64,000 bases of DNA from Phoronis australis. Its lineage: Eukaryota; Phoronida; Phoronidae. The notes under the pieces were generated by a model. That model had not been told where the DNA came from, ran no database searches, and worked only from the letters and a program-made list of their open reading frames with translations. Numbering within the stretch: the stretch's first letter is position 1; every line of letters begins with the position of its first letter. The translations under genes and the position numbers were made by a program. Shown piece by piece: positions 1 through 11,300 of this stretch. The DNA lies in contig NMRA01000008.1 in the NCBI GenBank assembly GCA_002633005.1, positions 378,985 through 442,984 of the forward strand, written 5' to 3'.

Positions 1-369
1 TTTTTTCAAAAATTTCCGCCAGACCACACCCCAAGTTCACGGTAGTTCACAAATCATATATCCTTTCGTCCCAAATGGGTTGGCAGGTATGAAACTACAA
101 TACACTTTATTTTATCAATCGAAAAGTATATCAGTTGAGCACTTCCAACACAATCATCGCCTGTACTCCTTCCACGTCCACGAGCAGCGGTCAAGGGGCA
201 TGCGCAATGATATTTCACTTTTAACAAATTAAAGTGGATTGCACTTTATTCTGGCATTATCAAACAGCAGATAAGTTGGGCTATCAATTTAGGCAAAACA
301 TTTAGGCATAATAGAATGACATAACCACAGAGTGAAGACATGAAAATAAGTGGATGAAACTAAACTTAC
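1..369. other. No gene recognised at the left edge
   Basis: No ORF or splice-bounded exon here resembles a known protein. If the minus-strand exon proposed at 370-511 is real, this stretch is its downstream intron. On the minus strand a GTAAGT donor immediately follows that exon at 369-364. Confidence 0.4.
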
Positions 370-511
370 TTGGGGCTTGTATTTTCAACCAGTGTCTTTT
401 GCCTCTGTTCGAGCAGGTGTAACAGTTCAGTATTGACAGTAAAACTTTCACTGACTTTGTAATTAGACCTCTTCGGCACAGGTTGGATATAGCGGTCCCT
501 GATTTTGAGAA
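370..511 (-). CDS. Candidate internal exon of an unrecognised minus-strand gene
   Basis: On the minus strand this 142-nt block is bounded by an AG at 513-512 and a strong GTAAGT donor at 369-364. It is open in two frames. One frame reads protein-like, with segments such as RYIQPVPKRSNYKV and LLHLLEQRQKTLVENTSP. The other begins FSKSGTAISNLCRRG and looks like a mitochondrial presequence. That second frame would be in phase with an ATG at 909-907 placed directly before another GTAAGT donor (906-901), which would make a first exon ending in its start codon. The polypyrimidine tract is weak and I do not recognise the protein in either frame. Its 5' end lies within one arm of the inverted repeat at 481-593. 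Confidence 0.25.
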
Positions 512-593
512 CTACGTTTCATCCTATTGAATAACGGGCCAGTTATTCAGTGGTTGTCTAGTTCTCAAAATCACGGACCGCTATAGTCCGACC
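481..593. repeat. Fold-back inverted repeat, 27-bp arms
   Basis: The arms at 488-514 and 559-585 are reverse complements with one mismatch (core AGCGGTCCCTGATTTTGAG). The complementarity extends weakly outward, and the loop contains a smaller hairpin (GAATAAC...GTTATTC). It may be a small foldback or MITE-like element, or an inverted duplication of the start of the exon candidate at 370-511. Confidence 0.7.
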
Positions 594-911
594 AGCGCCG
601 TCCTTTTCCCCTTTTTAACTGTAACACCGAACTACGCTAAACGTTGAATATCGGTCCCTTGAGCTGACAGTGCCAGCGTCTCAGCTGGCCCCTGTACAGC
701 CAGTCGACACGGTGGCACCATCGACAGACAGTCGGAAGACAGTGAGGCCGTGAGGAGGTGCGTGAAAGATTCCCACACGTGTTGGTGTTTGTATGGCAGC
801 TGTACGAATAATTCAAAATGTTCAAAGAAATTAACAATATCAGACTACTGTATTCTACTAGTTCCACTCAAAGAAAGTTCTGGCTGTAAAAGTTAACGAC
901 ACTTACCATGC

Positions 912-1783
912 AAATCAGCGGCGCAAAACGATAAGCCTTATGATTTCCCGGGAACGATTTGAACGAAAACCACATTCACAAAGCGTGGGTTTACACTGCC
1001 ATCTATTGAGTAATGTGCTACACCAAATTTCCACCTCGCAGTCTCCGCCAGTCCGCAAAAGCCTAGTGGCTAGCACAACACAGATATCCCGGAGCCGAAA
1101 ACAGGCATCCGCATCTTCAAAACAGCAAACCAGCTCGAAAAACACAAAACCCGAACTTAAAAACAAGAACCCTGGGATCGGGCTGGACACTCGGGGACAG
1201 AAACACCACTCCCGCACTCTCTGCAAAACACTGTTCATCTCAAGTGTGAATGCTTTGAGTTAAAAAATTAACAGGGAAGTAAAAAATGCACTGAAATCCA
1301 TTCACACTCGTTTTAGTAGAGAATTCGGTAGGGCAGATTTGATATTCCTGGCTTTCAATGTAAGCCTATGACTTAATTGTTCAGATTCTCCAAGTTTGCA
1401 TTTTACCCTAAAATCACAATTTTGAACCCTAAAATCACAAATCACAAATATGAGTTGTGAGCTAAACTTTGTACAAAACGGGGTACGATGATTTCCCTTG
1501 CTCTTTCACCTTGAAAGACGGATGAAAGTGTCCGTGTTAGAGACTGCCGACTAATTGGTTAATTGGTATGGAGCTTTTGTAGGCCTAACTGAAAAATCGT
1601 TATCTTTTGTGGAGTGAGAAATGTTACCCTCATTCCGTTGGATCCCATAAACCCTGACATTTTCAAAAGGGTTCTAGGATAGTTGTGAGTCTTCAATCCA
1701 TTATAACCATGTTTTTCGTAACTGCAGGGGGGCAGGGTACAACATGTTTTCGAAGAACCCATTTGCTGACTGGAGACCCATCC
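912..1783. other. No gene recognised
   Basis: Open frames occur on both strands of 915-1263 (107 codons each), antisense to each other, with no recognisable domain and no supporting neighbour. They are probably chance ORFs. 1264-1783 is AT-rich and featureless apart from short repeats of an AAATCACAA motif near 1410-1450. Confidence 0.4.
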
Positions 1784-2099
1784 CAGGGGCGGATCCAGGA
1801 TTTTGAGTTAGGGGGGACAGGGCACAGGAATAACCAGAATTTCGCCTCATGCGCGCCCCCAACCTAAAATATAGGCATGTAGGGGGTCTCGAATTTTTGG
1901 GTTTTGGACCTTATTACTAAAAAACGGGGTTTGCTTAAGGCCTATGCATAGTGTGCATTCGCCCCCCCTTTCCGAGCCCCCCTGGGTGCGCGCATATGCT
2001 AGTCAACAATTCTCGCACCCCGAACTGCCAGATGGAATCTAGGAGAATTTTAGGGGGGGCATGGCCCCCTTGACCCCTCTCCCCCAAATCCACCACTGC
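1784..2099. mobile_element. Family A small inverted-repeat element (316 bp)
   Basis: It starts CAGGGGCGGATCCAGGATTT and ends CCCAAATCCACCACTG, which is an imperfect terminal inverted repeat. G-rich and C-rich subterminal stretches flank a short core. A clearly related copy lies at 51889-52170, and other members with the same GGATCC-type ends are at 6074, 8513, 20382 and 63594. No coding capacity, so it is a non-autonomous DNA transposon-type element. Confidence 0.65.
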
Positions 2100-4184
2100 A
2101 TCGGAATTAGGCCTATACATGTACGCAAACTATTTGAGTATACCTATCTCTGAAAGCTATGCTTTGGATATTCGTGTGTATATAAACGTTTCTACCACTA
2201 TTACAACACCCGGGGCCGTTTGGACCCACAGATAGGAATAGACAGCACAGTCACATAAGCATTTCAAAAATTCTGCAGGTCTTGAATTCTTCCATTTCAG
2301 AGAACTACAGGGGCAATTTAGTACTTGAAAATTTTCAAACAATAATTAGTTTGGATTGATGTGTCCCGACAACCGTTACCACCATTGTATGTTCCCGAAC
2401 GTCGAATCTCTAGCTTAATTTCCATACGGTTATTCACTATAGTGAGTCCATAGCTGGGTAATAATTTTGAAGTGCTTAGCAATTTACAGCGCTACGTAAA
2501 TCTGAACTAATTATTATAATTGTCATTGTTTTTAATTTTGACGTTTTTAAAATAGACTTTTCAAAAACTCTGCGTTACATTTCATTGGGTCTAAAACGTC
2601 AAAATGACGTGATACTGAACAAGCAGTGGAAGGGTCGTACAGTGTGTCCAGACGTATGTTCATTTGAACAGTAGTGTGTTGTGTGTATACTATTTAACCA
2701 CTTAAGTTGTTTTTTTATTGGAAGCTGTTGTCGTTTTCATCGTGAATGTAAATAGTTCAAGTCGTGAAACTTGTGTACTTAATACATTATTAGTGTAGTT
2801 TATGATTCCTCATTTTAAAACCAAAGTTGCCGTACTCTCATCACATGCATAATTACTGACCATCAAAGTCAGGTTTTATTTCAGCATTTTTGTCTAGGGC
2901 GCACAAACTATGTCAAACAATTTGGTGTTGATTGAATTGTTTTGTCAATTTAAAGCTCCATTTCGCAGATGAATAAAAAACGAAAATCAAATTAGCCCTT
3001 TTACTCTTGTTGAAATGGGTTTCACAATATTCCATAATGTAATAAGTCATTTCCGTTACCATTTAATTATAGCCACAGGCAATTCATACATGGGCCATTT
3101 CCAGTTATTTTTTGCGATTCCTCGAATGTAAGAGCTAGCTAATTTTTTAAGGTCCATTTGGGTTTCTGGCGAACCCTTTTCAGACCGCAATTTTTCTGTG
3201 CTGGGTGCTGCCCCACCCACGGTCTATGGGCGGTGCACCACGGGGGGCCAGGGGGCTGCAGCCCCCCACTTTTTTCATTGCTGCGTCGTCCATGACTAGC
3301 TCAATTTTCTTGCATACCGTTATTGAGATTTTTGGAAGTTTCTGGAGGGCACAATCCAGAGCGTGTTTTGTTTGTCGTCAGCCACTTAGTGGGCAGTGGT
3401 TTTATTGGGGGATATGGGATTGTTTAACTGAGTTTGTGGTACTTTGAATTTCATATCTATAATATCTTAGGTTACAGTCCCGTGCGCCTATATGTCTGGA
3501 CTCATGCGCTTTTCACGGATTCTGTTCGACACCTCGAGAAATGAGCATTAAACCGGTAACTTGTATTTGGCAGATGTGATGAACGAGGCCGGTGCCAACC
3601 TATAGGAGAACCTACAGCCCACCTCAGTAACAGAAATGGCCGGATATGCCGTGGTCACGGTCCCTGGGGATCTTACAAGGGGGGTAAATAAATAAGCTAT
3701 TTGTCAACTGACTCAAAATGAACAATTGTGCCCCAGTGCCGCACCCGGTCATGCCAGACAAATTGCGCTCTGGACGGAAAGGGTGCACTAGAAACCCATA
3801 AGATCCCCCTGATCTGGCGGCAAATTCAAATTGTGAATGTCTTCCATGATGTCAGAAGGGCGGAGTGTGCAAGCAGTTAATCATACAGTAGTCCTATTAG
3901 TAAGAATAAAAGATTGGCATGAACAGGCCATTGATTTCAGAAAAATGAAAGAGCCAACATACAAATAAATGTTATATTTATGAATTTCCAGTTACAATAA
4001 CAGGTGGTAATATCAAATAATGAGTATGTACAAATGGGAATGACTTTTTGTAATATTTGTATAGCAACAGGTGTCGCCGTGACAAACGACAGCAAATCTC
4101 TCATAACGCACCTGGTCTGTCAGTGGAAACTTAACGCCACCAGGTGGTGTGTGTAGGCGTGAAATCGAATGTTATCCGCCAAAC
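2100..4184. other. Intergenic, no gene recognised
   Basis: Mostly AT-rich sequence without a recognisable exon. 3200-3290 is a GC-rich patch with G-run and C-run complementarity resembling the ends of family A elements. At 4137-4149 there is an isolated CCACCAGGTGGTG sequence that matches a CTCF-type core. Confidence 0.4.
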
Positions 4185-4272
4185 AAAGGTATGTGGTTCC
4201 TTGAGGAATTTCCACGGACCCGAAAATGAGGAGAGGTTTTTCCGGGTCGGTATATCACGACTAAAACGCGTT
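4185..4272 (-). repeat. Dispersed repeat B, inverted copy
   Basis: The reverse complement of this segment matches 42595-42680 and 52775-52860. All carry a core like TCCTCATTTTCGGGTC preceded by TTAGTCGTGATATACCG-type sequence. It is a dispersed element of unknown type. Confidence 0.6.
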
Positions 4273-4957
4273 ATGTTCTACTAAGACAAACTGGAGAGTC
4301 ACACAGGCTTGAAAGCAATGCAACTCAAACATACACTGCAATAAAATATGATAATGTTATAAACTCGGAATGTTGACAATACATTTATCAATATATAAAT
4401 TTCATTTAAAGAGTCATTAAAGAAATGATTTCTTAAAAAAAAAAAAAAAAATTGGTTTAGGACACTCACCATTATATTCATTACTCAGTTTGCAAGTGAT
4501 CTCTTGGCAGTGGAAGAACTCAGTTTGTTATTTAACCTCAACCCTGAATCCCACAAAATTTCAGCTAGGTCATGTTACCTGAATTTCATGAGCTTGGTCT
4601 GAACTGTCAGTCTTTTGAAGCCCGACATCACCTCCAACTTTATTAAAGAAAAATTTGAAGTCGATTCTATTACATAAGTGACCCAAATCAAAAGTTGGTC
4701 TTAGGACAGAAAGCGGTGCGACTGCTTTAATACATAAAATGTGGAAATGAAACAATTTACTCGCAAGAAGCTTCCTATGGATGGAATCAATGGATATTCC
4801 ATTCTGTCCATGGCTTTGCCATGTGTCAGAAACACTAAGTAAAAAAATGATTTCACTTGTTTTCGAATTATGTCCACGCTGGCTCAAGATTTCGTCCATA
4901 TTACACTCACGAGTTTATGCCCACTGCAAAGTCTGATTGGATTTCTGTATTCAACCA

Positions 4958-5092
4958 ATGGTTCCGATGGCTCAGCGGACTAGAGCGTCTGCACAGTTAG
5001 CAGAAGGTCCCGGGTTTGAGTTCTGGTCAGGGCAGAGATCTTTTCAGACTTATAAAGTGTTCATTAGGTCACGTGATGTGACCAACAAGTAG
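4958..5092 (+). repeat. tRNA-derived SINE copy 1
   Basis: It has an A-box-like TGGCTCAGCGGACTAGAG and, about 45 bp on, a B-box-like GGGTTTGAGTTCT at 5012-5024, followed by a non-tRNA tail containing TCACGTGATGTGACCAACAA. The same head and tail recur at 12055-12600. It is no tRNA gene, because the body does not fold into a complete cloverleaf and the tail is SINE-like. It lies just downstream of the RING gene and antisense to it. Confidence 0.7.
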
Positions 5093-5131
5093 CGTGCGTG
5101 TTCGCGATTGATTACAACAAAAATTGGCAAT

Positions 5132-5137
5132 ATTTAT
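5132..5137 (-). promoter_or_regulatory. AATAAA overlapping the RING gene stop codon
   Basis: On the minus strand the last codons read GAA TAA followed by ATA, so AATAAA spans the stop. If used, the 3' UTR would be only about 10-30 nt. Another AATAAA on this strand lies near 4644-4639, giving a more usual 3' UTR of about 500 nt that would include the antisense SINE. Confidence 0.4.
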
Positions 5138-5372
5138 TCTGCATCCTTCTTGGTATTGCACTGGTACACTCTGATGATATCTTTGATAGGTGCCCTACAG
5201 ATGGGGCACCTGGCACCCCTCCCCTGGAGATTGATACCACAGGTGTAACAGGTACAGAGGTGTCCACATTGATACAGCACTGCATCTGCCGAACTGTCAA
5301 GGCAGATTAGACAGTTTGTGTCACTGACCGGCCTGGTTTGGACGCGAGCAACAGGTGGTGCTGCAGCTTGGG
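5134..5372 (-). CDS. RING gene last coding exon (RING finger and stop)
   Basis: The acceptor is TTTTTCCTTCCAG. The exon encodes an Ala/Pro-rich lead-in and then the RING: C419, C422, C434, H436, C438, C440, C443, C454 and C457 are the candidate zinc ligands. It ends DAE and TAA. The stop codon sits inside an AATAAA hexamer (minus strand, 5137-5132), a possible poly(A) signal. Confidence 0.92.
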
Positions 5373-8300
5373 CTGGAAGGAAAAACAATTTATTACAATA
5401 AGATGTCTCAAAAACTAGAGCTGTGTAGATTCTAATGAATGACGCACCGAGCTGAGAGGGCGAAGCAGAATTTCTTTCATACATGGACATTTTGAGATGC
5501 TGAACATTTCTGTGAGAATATCTTGACACACAAGACAGGCAATTTCACGGCACGATGATTGCAAAGAATTTATAAAAAACAGCTTAAATCCACAAAAGAA
5601 ACCTCAACGCTTTCCATCAACTACAGTCCCTACCACCATCCATGGACAAGGCGTGTTTCATCATGTTACCGCTTAATCAAAAAATACCTATTGAGCTTAT
5701 CTGCTCAAAACAGCCTATACGCCGACAAAAATAGTAATCGCTAAAATTATGATTTTCATTTTTCAAAGGCAGATGTAGCATAAACAATCATAAATTTACT
5801 TCGCATTGTTTGTCGATTGGCAGGAGGAGAGAACATACAATAAAATCCTAGTGAAGTAAAATTTCCTTATTTATATAATATATTTTTAATTTAAGTAGTT
5901 GGACTCGAGTTAAAAAAATCCCGTGTAACTCTTTTTTATCTTTCATTTTTACTTTTAGTTGTAATTTTCATATCTTTACTTTTACCTTTTTTGTTAATTT
6001 TTATGTTAATCACAAAACTTCAATAAACAAAAACTTCACCCTACTTGCATGCAGCTCTTGAGGCACCGATTGTTGGTGGATCCAAGGAGGGGGGCTTGAC
6101 AAAAATAAAAAAGAATAGCAAGTGCTGTTAGCACACCAAAACAACGCCTCTGCTAGAGTAACCTCCCTTCAATAAAATCGAAGATCCGCCCCTGCGCATG
6201 AAAGCATTTCAAGAAACTTACCACCAGCCTGGCTCATGGCTGCCGCAACCTCCTGGCGAATGGCACGCTGTATGTCCATTTGCATAGTGAAACTCAGTTG
6301 CATCATATTACGTAGCTCAGCAAGTTGTGACTTGACTGCTTGCATCTCCCTGTTCAGGGCAAGATTACTCTGAAAAAATAAAGGAACAAGAAATTCATTA
6401 CACAGATAATGCCTGTGTGGCTGCAAACCTGGGGCAAGGCGGAAGTAATTATCAGCTACGATTACATTACATTCGGGTCTTCTTTTGCGCCCGGTATTCG
6501 CATTAGCTGTTCATTGTCATGCATAATTACAACTTCTGCCTTACCCTAGTAATGATCGAATATGTGTGTATGTGGACGGTCCTCTTAAAAGTAGGGTAAG
6601 TTGCATCAGTGCAAATTGTTCTAAGGTAGGCTGTATGTGGACGGGACTCTGGACTCAAGTGTATTGATTTCTTAAGAAATGGCCTTGGTTATTGAAATAC
6701 TGACATATAATCATAATATATTCTACAACTTACCTGGGCATACGGTATGGCTGATGCACTAACAATGGATATATTATCCAAGTTATCTTGTCCAGGTGCT
6801 TGAATACCCAGGTGGGAGAAATCATTTCGTTGGATATGCTGGGTACGGGGCAACTCTTGTAATGTATCCAGTACTGCCTGACCATTAGTTCCAGTTCTAG
6901 ACAAATGATCCTGGAAAGAAAAATTATGCCAAAAGACTGATGTTGATTCCCCAACAACAGGCAGTTTGGTCAACAAGAAAACTTAACTCCTCACCAACAG
7001 CCATCACAACAACTCTCAAAATAATTGAGAGTACCGGTAGCTGTGATTGCTGTACAGGGAGGCCAATGATCTTAATAGAAAGATAAGAAAGTCGATTCAC
7101 ATAAGAAAAGAGAGGTCACCCACGAACTGTGACAACTGAGGGCGGATATAAACTCAGGGCAACATACAACAACTTTCTGTGTGCAGCACCACATAGTCTA
7201 CACAGAAGAAGACATCAAAAATTTCTGCAGGCACTTAAAGTTTTTTGGATGGAAAAAAATAATTTCCCTGTGTCAGTTGTTATTCACCGTCCTCATGAAA
7301 CTGTTTGAAGGACTCTCAAAATAGGTGGATTAAACTGAGTTGCGTTACTGTGCAATTAACTTGTAAAGGCGAATTCCATTTAAACAGGAGCTATGGTAAA
7401 ATTTTACCAAATTTGGACTCATAGGGCAAATCTTACATTAACAGGATTTTCACGCAAGTGGACAAGAAAGCATGCACTGTTACCCCCAAAGTATCCAGCA
7501 ATGCTTCAGCATGTCAAGGGCTTGATGGCGCCGTCACGGATTGAAGTGAGCCAATTTGCTATGCACAGGCTCGGGCTGAATGTGTTGGATGAGATAATTG
7601 TGGTCGTAAACCAATATGCCTATTTAGCGTAGGAGTTTCAAAGTTAAAAAGTGAACAATAAGTTGGCCAAAGGCAAACGACCAACATGAATGTTTTTAAC
7701 ATTGAGAAGTAAACAGTAGCTGTCTTTGAATTTTAAAAATTAATGCATTATAAGAGAAATTAGCGAACAAGTTTTCTTCAACATCACGGCTAAGCCACCA
7801 CAAGCAATAATATGTGAATCGATTAGGATGGGTTAGCCACAGTCTGGCACAGGCTCGCTTGGCGTTGGGGTAACAAAACCTTAGATGTTAGTGAAGGAGT
7901 GGTCTCATGAAAAACAATTGCCAAATTTGCCCGTTTTCATTTTTCAAAGTCTTCAAATACTGTTGTGAACGCCCACAATTTCATAAAACATTGTCTCTTG
8001 CTATGGTATAGAACTTTAAAATGAGAAAACATTTCTTTGGTGCTATAGGATTCAGAATCCATAATAAAAAATACAGGAGGGGGTCAGGGGTGCCTGGTCT
8101 CCCCCAATGGGCACAACCAAAAAAATTATGCTGGCACGCAAAGCCACTATAGGGTTTGCCATGAAATTATCCTTCAGAAATTGCAGAGCTCCCCCTCGAT
8201 GTCCGCCAGTCTACAATACCAGGTATGGAGATTAAAATACAACATGGGCTGATAATGTACACAGTCTACAACATGACTCAGTGAGAGGATAAAGATCAAA

Positions 8301-11300
8301 CAATCTGTTGCTGATATGTGAACACACCTCAGGTGTACATTATACTATTTTCAGATATGACTCATGCTCATCACCAAAGTAATCACAAGCCTGAGTCTCA
8401 CTTACTATTTTGAATAATTGATTCATAGCTGAATGACACAAAACTATGAAGGATATAAAGGAGAATGATTTGATTTTAAAAATTTCCAGTCGAAATGCAA
8501 CTAGATGTTGTGCAGGGGCAGATCTATGTTTTTAGTAAAGGGGGGGGTTAGCTAGGATTCGCGAGAATCCGAGGCGCGTAGCACCGAGCGGAGGGAAGGG
8601 GTTTCCCCCTCCCATGCAAGATTTTTTTTTGGTTTTTAATAGCTGATTTCGTTTTCGTGACATTTTTTAAAACTTTTATTTTTGATCCTGTCCCGAGATT
8701 TGGTTGAACCCCTGAACAACCCCCCCCACCCCTCCCCGTAGATCAACCTCTGTTGTGGAATATCCCAGATCAAGTCCATCAACACGCCGCGAGGCGGGAG
8801 GTGTCCGGCAATGGTTGTAAATGGGGATCTCCAGTTAATTCTTTCGTTACTACGGAATGACCATATTGTTGCATGCCAATATTATCACTTTTATTACTTG
8901 GCGGAATTATTTTTTTGGTTGCACTCTACAGGTCGCAATTTTCGTCCGATTTTCATGAAATTTGCACACGACGTGTAGATCAAAAAGTCCTGGAAGCCTA
9001 TTGTTTTTGGTCATGATCAGATAAAAAATGGCGGACGTGGCGGCCATTTTGTATCCGATTTTACACTCAAATGCTCGTAAAGGCCGCATTTTTCAACGTA
9101 GATGGCTGAAAATCGGTACGATTATACTAGAACACAGGTGCTACAAGTGTGCAGAAAATTGTTGACTTCCGGTCAAAGATGGCGGAAATATGGGAAGAAG
9201 CGCATGCGGGCGCATTTGCGAACCAATCACTTTCAAACTGGTCAGGTGTTTAATAAGCTTTTATAAAAGTTTATTGAACCGGAAGTCACTTTCAATATGG
9301 CGGCTGTGGTGCATGTTCACACGGTTTCAATCGTTCTGCTGTCGCGTTTTTAACTCTAAGAGCAAATGACGTGAATTTTTGCATGTGGATTCCTTTAAGT
9401 ATGGCCGTTCAGAAAGTCTGCGATGGCGTACTTCTCAGACTTACCGTTTTCGAGTTATTTGACTTTGAATTTCAAAAAAAAATGGCAAATTTTCAATTTT
9501 TTCGAAATTTTTAAAAATTTTTGCCAAACTATCACTTTAGATAGAGTTTTGAACGGGCTTTCTATTTTGCGCTACGTCTGCTTTTTGAATTATTCGAGAT
9601 TTTCAGATACCGTTGTTCCTTTGGTCACATATGCAGGCACGCAGCTGGCTGGCTTTCAGTTCACTTTGTTTTAGTTATGCCTAGTTGACCCCGACTGACC
9701 CAGCCAGCACTGTCCTACTGTAGACTGGAATTCCACGTCAAATATTGTAAACATAACTTTGCTCTGCAGACTGTCACATAGCGCCACCTATTTTGGAATG
9801 TGGGAACAAAGCATGGCTCATCCGTCATGTTACGCCATCTATTGTACTTTATTGTAGTTGATTGTATGCTCTCTATTTGATTTCTTCGCTAGTCACATGA
9901 ATGTTATCGTGTTATTCATGACTGCCGCCTTCATCATCATGATTGTCGTCGTCCTCCCTATCGTCGTCTTTTCGATTAATTCCGCCAAGTGTCGCTCCTC
10001 TGAGCGCTCTCGGTAAATATTTGGGGATTTAGATTGGTGTTTGAAATTTTAAGCATGAAAATACTAGATTTTTCATTTTTGAGCACGTATGGCAAAAAAT
10101 ATACTGCAATCTACACTAGAAAATTGAAAAAATGCAATCTCATACTTTGCTATCAGTGAAATCACTCTTCCAAGAGATTAAGTATTTCCTTTTCATATGA
10201 GGTGGCGTAATTAGTCACTACTGGATGTAGGGGACCAATCACGATACTTATGGGTCAGGCATTATAGCTCGTTCTTTCACCCTGTTTTCATCCACCAATC
10301 CAATTCATTATCTTACCTGCATGCGCAGTTCCAGCACAGCCCGAAAGTTTCCTTCCAAGGTGGAGGTCACCAGTTGACGATGAACCAGGTCACTGATTTC
10401 TGCAATCATGTTTTCTCTAGCAACATCTTCCCCCACTTGAAAGATAGGGGGTTCTTCTAAATGTTGGCTGAAATGGTTATCAATATGAGTTAAAACTGGT
10501 AATTAAAATTTTGCTTGAAGATCAACCTTTCCATATAAAAGCAAATAACACAGTTTTGCCACAACTGGTTTACAATTGCACCACTTATTTTTGCATCTTG
10601 AAAACCATGATGATAAGCAAATCTTAAGTGGACAATAATTATTTTTTCACCATATCAAAAAATTAATGGGATCATTTAATTATGAAGCATTTTCAAAATA
10701 ATTTGTAAAAAGCATACAATTCACAGGATAGAACTAAAACCCTGACCTATGTTGCCATGTTGGTGTTATTAGATAGTGCTTTTAATACAGTAATTCTTCA
10801 CTTATTTAGCCAACAATATGGCCGACAAGTGAAATTCTATTTTGCTGAATTTCTCAATAAAAGCAAACATTAAGGACATTTCAGTCTTTTACTAGCATGA
10901 TCTGCAATGTGTAGATGTCATTAAAACAACATTTGCTAAAGTTCGCATCATTTGCAAAAAGGTAATCAACCACTGAAAAATGAAAAATTCACGATTTTTG
11001 AAATTCCATCAAGAAATACGCGGACAATTACCAAGTGTTATTGTTACACTTACCTTTCTGCCACAGCTTGCTGAAGCCATGGTTGAGGTACACTGTTAAA
11101 TGCAAGTGGCACCATTGGTGGCGGAGGAGGTGCTGGCACCTCATGAGGTGCAGAGGCCGCATGCTGCCCATCACTTGACCGGGAGGAATGACTGGTGGCT
11201 GTGCTTCTGCTGCTGACACTAGGTGTCCTTACTGTCCTCGCTGGAATGAGGTTACTGAGTGCACTGGCATTAGAGCCACTGTGGTCTCTGGGAGCAACAA

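Noticed and set aside
915-1263. Two antisense 107-codon ORFs
   Set aside because: Overlap in opposite strands with no similarity that I recognise.
4570-4899. 109-codon minus-strand ORF
   Set aside because: No recognised domain or splice context; lies where the RING gene's 3' region or intergenic DNA is expected.
4958-5092. tRNA gene
   Set aside because: A and B boxes are present but the stems do not complete a cloverleaf and a shared SINE tail follows.
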